A stretch of DNA of 21,904 nt, from assembly GCA_002308815.1 (NCBI GenBank), contig DBVX01000073.1, positions 1 to 21,904 on the forward strand. The letters run 5' to 3'. Below, piece by piece: positions 9,087 through 18,243 of this stretch (the stretch's first letter is position 1; each line of letters opens with the position of its first letter). A program made the position numbers and the translations under genes. This DNA comes from Bacteroidales bacterium UBA1253. Lineage in GTDB: Bacteria > Bacteroidota > Bacteroidia > Bacteroidales > Paludibacteraceae. The notes beneath the pieces are model-generated. The model did no database searches. It had not been told where the DNA came from and saw nothing but the letters and a program-made list of their open reading frames with translations.

Positions 9087-9584
9087 ATGAAAAGGACTCT
9101 TGTGTTGGTTGTAATGGTGCTGATTACGCTCTGCGCGGGCGCGCAGTTGAAAATGTCCTCGCGTACAGGTAGTGAGGTCATTGACAGAACCGATTATTAT
9201 GTAGTGGCTTACGAGGACAAATCCTATCAGATTTTCCTGCAGGACTATTTTGAGAGCCGCGAAATAGCCGTCAAACTCGGTAATGACAAGCATCAGGCTC
9301 TTGCAACCGTTCTTCAGATGATTTCTTGGATGAGAGAAGCAAAAAAAGGCGAGGTCAGCCGGATTTCAGATGAAGAAGGGAACTATAATTTTGTCAAGGG
9401 TGACCGCAAAACGCTGGTTGTTTCAAGGGGCGACAGTGAGTATTGTATGGCGGCTTATGAAGTACTCGTCCCTAATCTGGAGAAATACCGCAATTTTATT
9501 GTTGAGTCAACCGACCTGCCCCATACAGTAGGTCATATCACTACCTCTGATCTGAAGAGAATCAAGAAGAATCTTCTCAAATGA
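9087..9584 (+). CDS. Exported hypothetical protein (165 aa)
   Basis: A clear Sec signal peptide covers residues 1-19 (MKRTLVLVVMVLITLCAGA, cleavage before Gln). The lipobox pattern fails because Leu precedes the Cys, so this is probably a soluble periplasmic protein and not a lipoprotein. The mature part is charged, with mixed helix and strand character, no further membrane segment, and no motif I recognise (it contains DYYVVAYEDKSYQIFLQDYF and ends KRIKKNLLK). The ATG at 9087 follows GGAAAA closely. Its TGA overlaps the ruvA ATG (ATGA at 9581-9584), which implies translational coupling with ruvA and sprA. A periplasmic role linked to envelope biogenesis or secretion is possible from position alone; I do not recognise the family. 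Confidence 0.8.
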   Translation: MKRTLVLVVMVLITLCAGAQLKMSSRTGSEVIDRTDYYVVAYEDKSYQIFLQDYFESREIAVKLGNDKHQALATVLQMISWMREAKKGEVSRISDEEGNYNFVKGDRKTLVVSRGDSEYCMAAYEVLVPNLEKYRNFIVESTDLPHTVGHITTSDLKRIKKNLLK

Positions 9585-10195
9585 TTGACTATATACGTGG
9601 TTCACTTTCAGAACTCAATCCGGCTCTGGCAGTGATAGATGCAGCAGGTGTGGGCTACGCGGTTAATATCGCGTTGCCCACCTACTCTTTCCTGCAGCCT
9701 CTCGAAAACAAAGAGACCAAACTCTTTATAACGGAGATTATCCGCGAGGACACACACGAATTATATGGTTTTCCTTCAAAGGGGGAAAGAGCCTTGTTTG
9801 ACCTGCTGCTTACCGTAAGCGGAATTGGCGCGAACACGGCACGGATGATAATGTCCGCTTTCAGTGCTGTTGAGGCACGGCAAATTATCGCCACCGGTAA
9901 CGCGCGGCAACTCAGTCAGGTAAAAGGACTCGGCCCGAAAACAGCACAGAGGGTCATCGTCGATCTCAAAGACAAGGTACTCAAGATTGACCTCGGACAG
10001 GATATTGTACCTGATACGATGGATACACGAAACGATGAGCCGGGTCTCAATCCCGTCAGACAAGAGGCCGTCAGCGCACTTACGATGCTCGGTTTCGCAT
10101 CTGCACCCAGCAGCAAGGCGGTGGAGAAAATCCTGCAAGATACGCCATCAGCCACTGTCGAACAAGTTATCCGATTGGCTCTGAAAATGTTGTAA
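9581..10195 (+). CDS. ruvA: Holliday junction branch migration protein RuvA
   Basis: RuvA binds four-way DNA junctions as a tetramer and loads the RuvB motor for branch migration during recombinational repair. The 204 residues show the usual three-part structure. The N-terminal OB-fold is residues 1-64 (MIDYIRGSL, then the HELYGF junction). Two helix-hairpin-helix motifs follow (VSGIGANTA at 79-87, VKGLGPKTA at 114-122). After a flexible acidic linker comes a three-helix C-terminal domain at about 158-204, which contacts RuvB. The length is normal for the family. The start overlaps the preceding gene's stop, and sprA follows after a 6-base gap. The ruvA-sprA order is common in Bacteroidetes. 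No ruvB or ruvC lies in the window, which is usual because ruv genes are scattered in this phylum. Confidence 0.97.
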   Translation: MIDYIRGSLSELNPALAVIDAAGVGYAVNIALPTYSFLQPLENKETKLFITEIIREDTHELYGFPSKGERALFDLLLTVSGIGANTARMIMSAFSAVEARQIIATGNARQLSQVKGLGPKTAQRVIVDLKDKVLKIDLGQDIVPDTMDTRNDEPGLNPVRQEAVSALTMLGFASAPSSKAVEKILQDTPSATVEQVIRLALKML

Positions 10196-10201
10196 AATCC
10201 C

Positions 10202-13200
10202 TTGATCCCGCTACATTCTTTGGTAAAAAACGCTTACATATCCCTACTGCTTATTCTGCCGCTTGCCATTAGTGCGCAGGAACCGCAGCAGACTCCAGCG
10301 CAACTGCATACCGACTCCGTGCAGCGTGCGGATACTGTCGGAAGCATCGTCTCGTCATCGCTTCCAACTCCCGATGATGCGGTGCAGACATCCATTGAAT
10401 ATCAGCCGTTGCAGGATGTGTACCTGTTGCGCAACAAGATTGGCGAATTGGTTATAGAATCACCTTTCCTGATGACCCCGGAAGAGTACAGGAAGTATCA
10501 GGAAAAGCAGTTCATCCGCAAATATTGGCAGCAGAAAATTGGAGAGGTTGAGCACAGCAACGAGAAGAAATTTGACCTCACCGATATGAAGTTCAATATC
10601 GGTCCGGCTGACAAGGTGTTCGGCCCCGGCGGGGTACAGCTCAAACTACAGGGAAGCGCGGAACTCATCTTCGGCTTCAACCACCAGTTCGTGGACAATC
10701 CGGCTCTGACAAAGAAAGCGAAGAACAATAATGTTTTCGATTTTGATGAGAAAATTCAGGTTAATGTGAACGGCAAAGTGGGGGACCGGCTTAATCTCAA
10801 TTTCAGTTACAATACCGAAGCCACATTCTCTTTCGACCAGCAGAACATCAAACTTGCCTACAAGGGACAGGACGATGATATTATCCAATCCATCGAAGGC
10901 GGTAATGTGTCACTTGACCTCAATTCACAACTCATACAGGGTAGTCAGGCTCTGTTCGGTCTAAAGACCAACCTCAAGTTCGGACGACTAAAGGTTCAGG
11001 CGGTAATCAGCCAGCAGAACAGCGATGCGCAGCAGGTGTCTTCGGAAGGCGGAGCGCAGATGACCAAATACGAAGTGACAGCCGATCATTACGATGAAAA
11101 CAAGCACTTCTTCCTTGGATATTACTTCCGTGACCGTTTTGAGTCGGCTATGTCCACACTGCCATACGCTTCCTCCGGCGTAACCATCAACCGTATTGAG
11201 GTATGGGTTACCAACCGTCGCGGCACTTACGATCAGGCACGCAATTTCACCGCTTTCATCGATCTCGGAGAAGGCAATCTGACACACCTCCTTGACCAGT
11301 CTCTCTATACCGCAGGCAACGATTTCTCCACACCTTCCAACCGCAATAATGCCCTCTATGACCAACTGATGGCTATGGGCGACAACATACGTTCCATCTC
11401 ACAGATAACGGCCACACTTCAGGGCAACCCCAACTGGGTCAGCGGTGAGAATTTCGAGAAAGTGGAATCGGCCCGACTGCTCACTTCTGGCGAATACACT
11501 CTCAACCCCGCACTCGGTTTCATCTCCCTGCGCACCGCGCTCAATCAGGATGAGGTATTGGCCGTCGCATATGAATATACCTACGGCGGTCAGGTCTATC
11601 AGGTGGGTGAGTTCTCCACCGATGTGCCCTCTTCCTCCGCCTCAGGGAATGCGGCACCTGCGCTTATCCTCAAACTGCTCAAACCTTCCAACAACTCGCC
11701 CCATGTGTCCAATTCCACCCGTAAAGGGGAGCATTATGGTTCGTGGGATCTGATGATGAAGAACTTCTACTCGCTCGGTGCCAGTACGATGTCAAGCGAC
11801 AAGTTCGAATTATATGTCTTTTACCGCAACGACTCCATCGGAACGGAACTGCAATACCTTACGGAAGGACCCGTTAAGAACAAGCAGCTGCTGCGTGTCC
11901 TGAATGCCGACCGGTTGGACTCGAAGAACAACGCTTCGCCCGACGGGCGTTTCGATTATGTGGAGGGTTACACCGCTTTCAGCTCGACGGGACGCATCAT
12001 GTTCCCCGTGCTTGAGCCTTTCGGCAGCCACCTCGCCGCTCAACTGGGCAGTGATCCCGTATTGGTAGACAAGTACTGTTTTCAGGAATTGTACGATTCG
12101 ACCCGTGTTGATGCGCAGGAGATGACCGAAAAGAACAAGTTTGTCATATCTGGTAAGTACAAAGGAACCAACAGCAGCGAGATCCGCCTCAACGCGATGA
12201 ACGTGCCTCGAGGCAGTGTGAAAGTGACAGCGGGCGGTGCGACGCTGACGGAGAATGTGGACTATACCGTTGACTATACGATGGGTGTTGTTACCATTCT
12301 CAACCAGTCCATTCTTGATGCCGGCACACCGGTCAATGTGCAGTTGGAGAACCAATCCACCTTCTCCATGCTGCGCAAAGGACTGTATGGAGCGAATTTG
12401 CAATACGAGTTCAGCAAGGATTTCAATGTGGGCGGTACGATTATGTATATGCACGAGGCACCGCTCACTACTAAAGTGAATGCCGGCAGTGAGCCGCTTA
12501 GCAATATGATATGGGGTCTGAATCTTAATTATCAGACCCAAATGAACTGGTTGTCCAACGCTATCGATGAGGTACCTTGGATGACTGCCACTGCCCCTAG
12601 CTCATTTCAGATTGGTGCGGAGTTTGCCCATCTTGTTCCCGGGCATACACAGGAGGTCGGCAAGGCGGGAACGGCCTATATGGACGACTTTGAGTCCACT
12701 ACCACAGGCATCGACATCCATTATCCAACCAACTGGTTTCTTGCCTCCACTCCGTCTGATCCTGCGGACGGATCAACCGGCACCTACTACGAGGATGCCA
12801 GAAAGAGCAACGACTATGACTACAACCGGCATCGTGCGCATCTGAGTTGGTACACGGTGGATCCCATCTTCGGACATCCGCAGACCAATACGCCGATGCA
12901 TGTCAAGAACGACCCTGAAGCCCTGTCAGACCATCGCACACGTATCGTCTATGAACAGGAGATATATCCCAACAAGGAGGTGCTGGCAAGCGAAGACACC
13001 CGTATGACGGTTCTCAATCTCAGTTATTATCCAGCCGAGCGCGGACAGTACAATATCTCTGCCGACCGGATTAACAACCGGGGCGAACTCATCGAACCGG
13101 AAAAGAACTGGGGGGGGGTGATGCGCCGTCTGGACAACACGGACTTCGAGACATCCAATATTGAATACATCCAGTTCTGGATGATGGATCCGCGTCTCAC

Positions 13201-16200
13201 CAATGAGGATGGGTTCTCTGGCGGCGACCTCTATATCAACCTCGGTGACATAAGCGAGGACATCCTTCGTGACGGCAAGAAATCGTTCGAACACGGTCTT
13301 CCGCTAAGCGAGACCGACCGCGCGATGCTGGATTCCACAGCGTGGGGTTATGTGCCGCGCACTACCAGTACCACTGTGGCTTTCTCCAACGAGGCGAACG
13401 CCCGCGAACGTCAGGATGTGGGACTCAACGGATTGAATACTACACAGGAATTCGCCTTCGAGTATAACGGCAAGCATCCGTATAAAGACTTCAGAGATGC
13501 TGTTTATGATAAACTGGATGATGATGTAAGACAAGCTTGGCTGCAGGACGCGTTCTCTCCATTACGTGACCCTGCCGGTGACAATTTTCACTACTATCGC
13601 GGCAACGATTATGATCAGGCAGAAACTCCAATTCTTGAGCGCTACAAGTATGTGAACGGGACAGAAGGCAACTCGCCCGAAAGCGGTTCCGGAGACAACT
13701 ATGGGACTGCATGGACGCTGTCGCCAGACATAGAGGATATCAATCGTGACAATACGCTGAACGAATCGGAGAAATACTTTGAGTATCACGTTTCGCTTGA
13801 CCCGTCGCAGATGCAGGTTGGATTGCAGCATATATCCGAAAAACTGGAAACCAACGTCACGCTCAAGAACGGTCAGACTGTCAAGGTTACGTGGTATCAG
13901 TTCAAGATTCCCGTCAAGGGCAATGATGTCCGTGCCATCGGCAATATTCGTAACTACAAGTCCATCCGCTTTATGCGTATGTACCTGACCGGCTGCCGTC
14001 AGACCACACATCTGCGTTTTGCCACGCTTGAACTGGTTCGCGGCGAATGGCGGAACTATTCAAAGGGTCTGTATTACAACTCTGTCACGGGGCAATACAA
14101 TACCACGCTGCCCGGTTCGAACGCATTGCTTGATGTGCAGGCTATCAACATAGAGGAGAACGGCGCGCGCTCACCAATCAACTATGTGCTGCCTCCCGGC
14201 ATATCCCGTCAGACCGACCCGGGACAGGCACAGCTGATTGCCCAAAACGAACAGGCTCTGGTACTGAACGTCAATCACCTGCAGCATAATGACGCGCTGG
14301 CCGTCTACAAGAACGTGACCTTTGACCTGCGCAACTACAAACGCCTGCAGATGTTCGTTCATGCGGAAGCCATTGCCTCCGACCCCGACAACGAGAAGGT
14401 GCAGGACGGTGACTTGAGTTGCTTTATACGTCTTGGTTCAGACCTCAAGTACAATTACTACGAATACGAGATACCGCTTTCAATCACACAGCCCGGAGTC
14501 TATAACAACGACAACGATCATGACCGTGCCATCGTATGGCCCGATCAGAACGAGTTTGACTTTGCACTGTCTGTCTTCACAGATGCCAAAACGGCTCGGA
14601 ACAAAGCGAAACGAGCAGGCGACAGGTCGGTGGCAAACAATATCCCGTATGTAATCTATGACACGGATAACAACCGTCCCGACAACAAGGTAACCGTTAT
14701 GGGCAACCCGACACTCGGCGAGATAGAAACTATAATGATAGGTGTCCGTAACCGTAAGAACAATTTGTCAGGTGGTGTCAACGGAGAAGTGTGGGTGAAC
14801 GAACTGCGTATGTCTGAATTCAACGAGGAAGGTGGTGTGGCGGCTGTCGCCAATGCCGCGCTCAAAGTGAGTGACATAGCCCAACTCAATGTGACGGGAC
14901 GGATTGAAACAGCCGGATACGGCAGCATTGAAAGCAACGTGCAGACACGGAATATGGAAGATCGTTACAATGTGGCGGTCAGTGCCGCATTGGAAGCGGG
15001 AAGACTCGTTCCGCAGGAAGCCCACCTCCAGATTCCGCTCTATGTAAGTTACTCACACGAAAATCAGTCGCCGAAATACGATCCTATTGATTCGGATGTG
15101 AAACTTAAGGACAATCTTGAAACCTATACCACCAAAGCGGAGAAGGACTCTGTACGCCAAATGACCAATACGAGGCGCGAGAATGTCTCGTTCAGCGTAA
15201 GCAACATCAAGGTGGATATACACTCCAAGAAAAAGAATATGTTCTATGACCCTGCAAATTTCTCTCTGTCAGCAGCTTATAACCGACAAAGGGAGAGTTC
15301 GCCCGAGTTGGAGAAAAACCAGAACTCCTCACAAAAAGGGTCGTTTAACTATGCCTACTCCTTCAACCCCGAACCGTGGGAACCGTTCAAGAAGAACGAG
15401 AAGGTGAAGGATGTCAAACTCCTCTCCGAGCTGGATATATACTATCTGCCCCAGTCATGGTCGTTCAACACGAATATGCAGCGCAATTTCTCGTCCCTAC
15501 GTATGCGCAACTTCAACGCTTACGATGGCACCGAAGCCGTTGCCTTGCCGCCCACGTTCTCCAAGGACTATATGTGGGATCGCAACTTTGATTTCAAGTA
15601 TGACCTTACCAGAAACATCAAGTTCACATTCCATACGGCTATGAACGCTACCGTGGACGAAGGTTATTACACGCCGGAAATCATACGTGACTATGGGTTC
15701 ACGCACGACTACTATGAGGCTTGGAAAGACACACTCCTTCGCAGTATGGGAACGTGGGGAACACCCTATACATACCAGCAGGTGTTCACCGCCTCCTGGA
15801 ACGTGCCTTTCAACCGTATTCCGTACCTTGACTGCCTGACAGCCAACGCTTCGTACAACGGAACATACACATGGAACCGTACCGCTGGCTCAACTACCAA
15901 TCAGAATCTCGGCAATACAGTCGCTTCCACACGTGCCATTCAGACAGACGGACAACTCAACCTCGAAACGCTATACGGCAAGAGCGACTATTGGAAACAG
16001 ATGACCCAGCGGATGTCCGCACGCCCCGCGAGAAAATCCAACTTCCGGGAGAAGAAATACACGCAGACGCTCGCGCTTGAGAAAGGCAAACCTGCCACCA
16101 TCAACCACAAACTTGGTTCCAAGTCACTCAAGGTTGAGGTGAAGGATGCGGACGGCAATGCCGTGCAGGCGGCTCTGAAAGCCATTGACAACAATTCGGC

Positions 16201-17728
16201 ATCGCTGACTGTGCAGCAGGATATCGCTGCGGCTGCGGTTACCGTTACGACAAAGAATCCTTCAGACCGCACACCCGCGCAACTGGCGATGGATTTCGCG
16301 GCTTTCTTCGGCACAATGATCCGCCGTGTGCAGGTCACCTACCGTCAGACCAACTCAATGACTGTGCCGGGATTCAATCCGATGCCAGGATTTATGGGAC
16401 AGCGGAATGTGGATAATATGTATGCTCCCGGATTTGATTTCGCCTTCGGTTTCTTCAGCGACGATTTCGTGCAAAAAGCCAAGACCAACGGCTGGCTGTC
16501 GCTGTCATCCGATGTGGTGCAGCCATCCGCTTCCGCCTTTACGCAGGACTTCGACTATAAGATCACGCTTGAGCCGTTCCCCGGATTCAAAATTCAGGTC
16601 AACGGGAAACGGTATGAGGCGCAGTCTGTCTCGATGCTCTACGGAAGAATCAATGAGACGAGCGACTATACGTTGCAGCAGAATGCGACAGGTTCGTTCA
16701 ATATAACCCAGATAGCCATCTCCACCGCCTTTGACAAGGTTGGCGATGCCTCAACAATGTTTGCCTCCAAAACCTTCGACCGATTCCTTGAAAATCGTGC
16801 GATAATGGCGCAGCGGATAGGTAACCGCTATCAGGGCGTGCGTTATCCGTCCGGATCGACTTTCATTCCCGACTCGCTGGTGGGTAAAACGTACAGTGGA
16901 GACCGTATCAATCCGGCTTCTGCGGATGCCCTTGTGCCGGCTTTTCTTGCCACTTACACCGGCACCGACATTTCGCGCATTTCCTTCAATCCGTTCATCT
17001 CCATCCTGCGCACAATGCCTAACTGGAGTGTGTCATTCGACGGACTGGGACGACTGCCATGGATGCGCGACAATTTCCGCTCTGTTACCCTCACACACGC
17101 TTATACCTGCAAATACGCCATCGGATCCTATTCGACCTTCTCAACATGGGTCGGTGCCGGTGAGAACGACCGCACGCTGGGATTCACCCGCGATGTGACA
17201 ACCCAACTGCCCACGCCTTCTGCCGCTTATGATATCTCTTCCGTCAGCCTGCAGGAAGCCTTCTCGCCGCTCATCGGACTGAATATGACGATGAAAAACT
17301 CGCTTTCTCTTAAGGCAGAGTACCGCAAGCAGCGTAATATCGCACTCAATATCAATTCTGTCCAACTCACCGAAGGTCACACCAATGAGTTTGTCATCGG
17401 TGCGGGTTATACTATCAAGGATTTCCATTTCACAAAAAAGAGTCGTGACGGCAAGCAGTTGAAAGTCAGCAATGACCTCAAACTTAACGTGGATGTAAGT
17501 TATAAGAACATTATGACACTCCTGCGTAAAGTGGAGGAGAACCTGACGCAGGCCTCTTCGGGAAACCGCGTCTTGGGAATCAAGTTCAGTGCCGACTACG
17601 TGATTTCCCAACGGGTCAGCATCAAACTCTTCTATGACCATGAGGGCAACACACCGCTCATCTCCAATTCGTATCCTATTACCACGGATAATGCCGGTTT
17701 ATCCATCAAACTGATGCTCACAAGGTAA
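10202..17728 (+). CDS. sprA: T9SS outer-membrane translocon protein SprA (Sov)
   Basis: SprA/Sov forms the giant outer-membrane beta-barrel through which T9SS cargo leaves the periplasm. The 2,508-residue product is near the family's usual size (about 2,400-2,500). A signal peptide covers about residues 1-25 (LLLILPLAISAQ). Conserved family blocks are visible: FGPGGVQLKLQGSAEL near residue 140, KVGDRLNLNFSYNTEATF near 197, YDENKHFFLGYYFRD near 300, EVWVTNRRG near 335 and NWGGVMRRL at 969-977. The C-terminus (SNSYPITTDNAGLSIKLML) is a typical terminal barrel strand. No ATG can serve as the start: the frame is closed by a stop at 10193-10195, and the first internal Met lies beyond the signal peptide. 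TTG at 10202 is therefore chosen; TTG at 10220 is the alternative. The gene's TAA shares a base with the next gene's ATG. A G9 tract interrupts the coding region at 13110-13118, but the frame is intact. Confidence 0.95.
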   Translation: MIPLHSLVKNAYISLLLILPLAISAQEPQQTPAQLHTDSVQRADTVGSIVSSSLPTPDDAVQTSIEYQPLQDVYLLRNKIGELVIESPFLMTPEEYRKYQEKQFIRKYWQQKIGEVEHSNEKKFDLTDMKFNIGPADKVFGPGGVQLKLQGSAELIFGFNHQFVDNPALTKKAKNNNVFDFDEKIQVNVNGKVGDRLNLNFSYNTEATFSFDQQNIKLAYKGQDDDIIQSIEGGNVSLDLNSQLIQGSQALFGLKTNLKFGRLKVQAVISQQNSDAQQVSSEGGAQMTKYEVTADHYDENKHFFLGYYFRDRFESAMSTLPYASSGVTINRIEVWVTNRRGTYDQARNFTAFIDLGEGNLTHLLDQSLYTAGNDFSTPSNRNNALYDQLMAMGDNIRSISQITATLQGNPNWVSGENFEKVESARLLTSGEYTLNPALGFISLRTALNQDEVLAVAYEYTYGGQVYQVGEFSTDVPSSSASGNAAPALILKLLKPSNNSPHVSNSTRKGEHYGSWDLMMKNFYSLGASTMSSDKFELYVFYRNDSIGTELQYLTEGPVKNKQLLRVLNADRLDSKNNASPDGRFDYVEGYTAFSSTGRIMFPVLEPFGSHLAAQLGSDPVLVDKYCFQELYDSTRVDAQEMTEKNKFVISGKYKGTNSSEIRLNAMNVPRGSVKVTAGGATLTENVDYTVDYTMGVVTILNQSILDAGTPVNVQLENQSTFSMLRKGLYGANLQYEFSKDFNVGGTIMYMHEAPLTTKVNAGSEPLSNMIWGLNLNYQTQMNWLSNAIDEVPWMTATAPSSFQIGAEFAHLVPGHTQEVGKAGTAYMDDFESTTTGIDIHYPTNWFLASTPSDPADGSTGTYYEDARKSNDYDYNRHRAHLSWYTVDPIFGHPQTNTPMHVKNDPEALSDHRTRIVYEQEIYPNKEVLASEDTRMTVLNLSYYPAERGQYNISADRINNRGELIEPEKNWGGVMRRLDNTDFETSNIEYIQFWMMDPRLTNEDGFSGGDLYINLGDISEDILRDGKKSFEHGLPLSETDRAMLDSTAWGYVPRTTSTTVAFSNEANARERQDVGLNGLNTTQEFAFEYNGKHPYKDFRDAVYDKLDDDVRQAWLQDAFSPLRDPAGDNFHYYRGNDYDQAETPILERYKYVNGTEGNSPESGSGDNYGTAWTLSPDIEDINRDNTLNESEKYFEYHVSLDPSQMQVGLQHISEKLETNVTLKNGQTVKVTWYQFKIPVKGNDVRAIGNIRNYKSIRFMRMYLTGCRQTTHLRFATLELVRGEWRNYSKGLYYNSVTGQYNTTLPGSNALLDVQAINIEENGARSPINYVLPPGISRQTDPGQAQLIAQNEQALVLNVNHLQHNDALAVYKNVTFDLRNYKRLQMFVHAEAIASDPDNEKVQDGDLSCFIRLGSDLKYNYYEYEIPLSITQPGVYNNDNDHDRAIVWPDQNEFDFALSVFTDAKTARNKAKRAGDRSVANNIPYVIYDTDNNRPDNKVTVMGNPTLGEIETIMIGVRNRKNNLSGGVNGEVWVNELRMSEFNEEGGVAAVANAALKVSDIAQLNVTGRIETAGYGSIESNVQTRNMEDRYNVAVSAALEAGRLVPQEAHLQIPLYVSYSHENQSPKYDPIDSDVKLKDNLETYTTKAEKDSVRQMTNTRRENVSFSVSNIKVDIHSKKKNMFYDPANFSLSAAYNRQRESSPELEKNQNSSQKGSFNYAYSFNPEPWEPFKKNEKVKDVKLLSELDIYYLPQSWSFNTNMQRNFSSLRMRNFNAYDGTEAVALPPTFSKDYMWDRNFDFKYDLTRNIKFTFHTAMNATVDEGYYTPEIIRDYGFTHDYYEAWKDTLLRSMGTWGTPYTYQQVFTASWNVPFNRIPYLDCLTANASYNGTYTWNRTAGSTTNQNLGNTVASTRAIQTDGQLNLETLYGKSDYWKQMTQRMSARPARKSNFREKKYTQTLALEKGKPATINHKLGSKSLKVEVKDADGNAVQAALKAIDNNSASLTVQQDIAAAAVTVTTKNPSDRTPAQLAMDFAAFFGTMIRRVQVTYRQTNSMTVPGFNPMPGFMGQRNVDNMYAPGFDFAFGFFSDDFVQKAKTNGWLSLSSDVVQPSASAFTQDFDYKITLEPFPGFKIQVNGKRYEAQSVSMLYGRINETSDYTLQQNATGSFNITQIAISTAFDKVGDASTMFASKTFDRFLENRAIMAQRIGNRYQGVRYPSGSTFIPDSLVGKTYSGDRINPASADALVPAFLATYTGTDISRISFNPFISILRTMPNWSVSFDGLGRLPWMRDNFRSVTLTHAYTCKYAIGSYSTFSTWVGAGENDRTLGFTRDVTTQLPTPSAAYDISSVSLQEAFSPLIGLNMTMKNSLSLKAEYRKQRNIALNINSVQLTEGHTNEFVIGAGYTIKDFHFTKKSRDGKQLKVSNDLKLNVDVSYKNIMTLLRKVEENLTQASSGNRVLGIKFSADYVISQRVSIKLFYDHEGNTPLISNSYPITTDNAGLSIKLMLTR
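13110..13118 (+). repeat. Poly-G (G9) tract inside sprA
   Basis: Nine consecutive G residues encode the Trp-Gly-Gly-Val of the conserved NWGGVMR block (SprA residues 970-973) using TGG GGG GGG GTG. Any gain or loss of one base would shift the frame and truncate SprA at about 39% of its length, before most of the barrel. Runs of this length are known slippage sites in phase-variable genes of other bacteria. Confidence 0.9.
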
Positions 17729-18243
17729 TGCGGATAGCGTTTATCGGACCCGAATCATGCGGCAAGTCCACCCTCTCTAAATTGGTCGCAGAGCGTTTGA
17801 AGATGCCTTACATAGAGGAGTATGCGCGCACATACGTGGAACGCATCACCAAACCTTACACCTATCGCGATGTGTCGGCTATCGCCCACCGGCAGATACA
17901 GCAACTGCGTGCCTTCCCGCACGCGGTTTTTGATACGGAATTGATTATTACACAAGTCTGGATACGGCGGTGCTACGGTCGCTCGCCATGGTGGATAGAA
18001 AAAGCTATGAGGGACTACCCTGTGGATTACTATTTCCTTTGTGCGCCTGATCTGCCGTGGTTGCCTGACCCTGCCCGTGAGAATCCCGATTGCAGGGACG
18101 AACTCTTCCGCATCTATCTGTCACGTGTCCTGCGAACGGGTATTCCGTATGCTGTCATTCGCGGAACGGACTCTTCCGATCGACTGCAACAGGCACTCAT
18201 GGCAATCTCCGGTTTACTGCCCTTTGCCGTTGAAGAGAACTGA
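17728..18243 (+). CDS. NadR-like P-loop kinase (putative ribosylnicotinamide kinase, AAA_28 type)
   Basis: The 171-residue protein corresponds to the C-terminal kinase domain of NadR, which phosphorylates nicotinamide riboside in NAD salvage. The Walker A loop is GPESCGKST (residues 7-15), followed by IEEYARTYVER (29-39), typical of NadR kinases. FDTELIITQVW (68-78) supplies the acidic metal-site region. CAPDLPWLPDPARENP (105-120) matches the family's DxPWxxDxxRE lid segment. There is no adenylyltransferase domain and no DNA-binding domain, so it is a stand-alone kinase domain. Its ATG uses the last base of the sprA stop (TAATG), suggesting coupled translation. Its 3' end overlaps the convergent sugar transferase by 30 bases. 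Substrate assignment is by family only; no pnuC-like transporter is present in the window. Confidence 0.8.
   Translation: MRIAFIGPESCGKSTLSKLVAERLKMPYIEEYARTYVERITKPYTYRDVSAIAHRQIQQLRAFPHAVFDTELIITQVWIRRCYGRSPWWIEKAMRDYPVDYYFLCAPDLPWLPDPARENPDCRDELFRIYLSRVLRTGIPYAVIRGTDSSDRLQQALMAISGLLPFAVEEN

Noticed and set aside
13110..13118. That the G9 run is a sequencing error hiding a frameshift in sprA.
   Set aside because: The reading frame is continuous through it and conserved SprA sequence (NWGGVMRRL, then IEYIQFWMMDPR) continues on both sides, so nine is the in-frame length.
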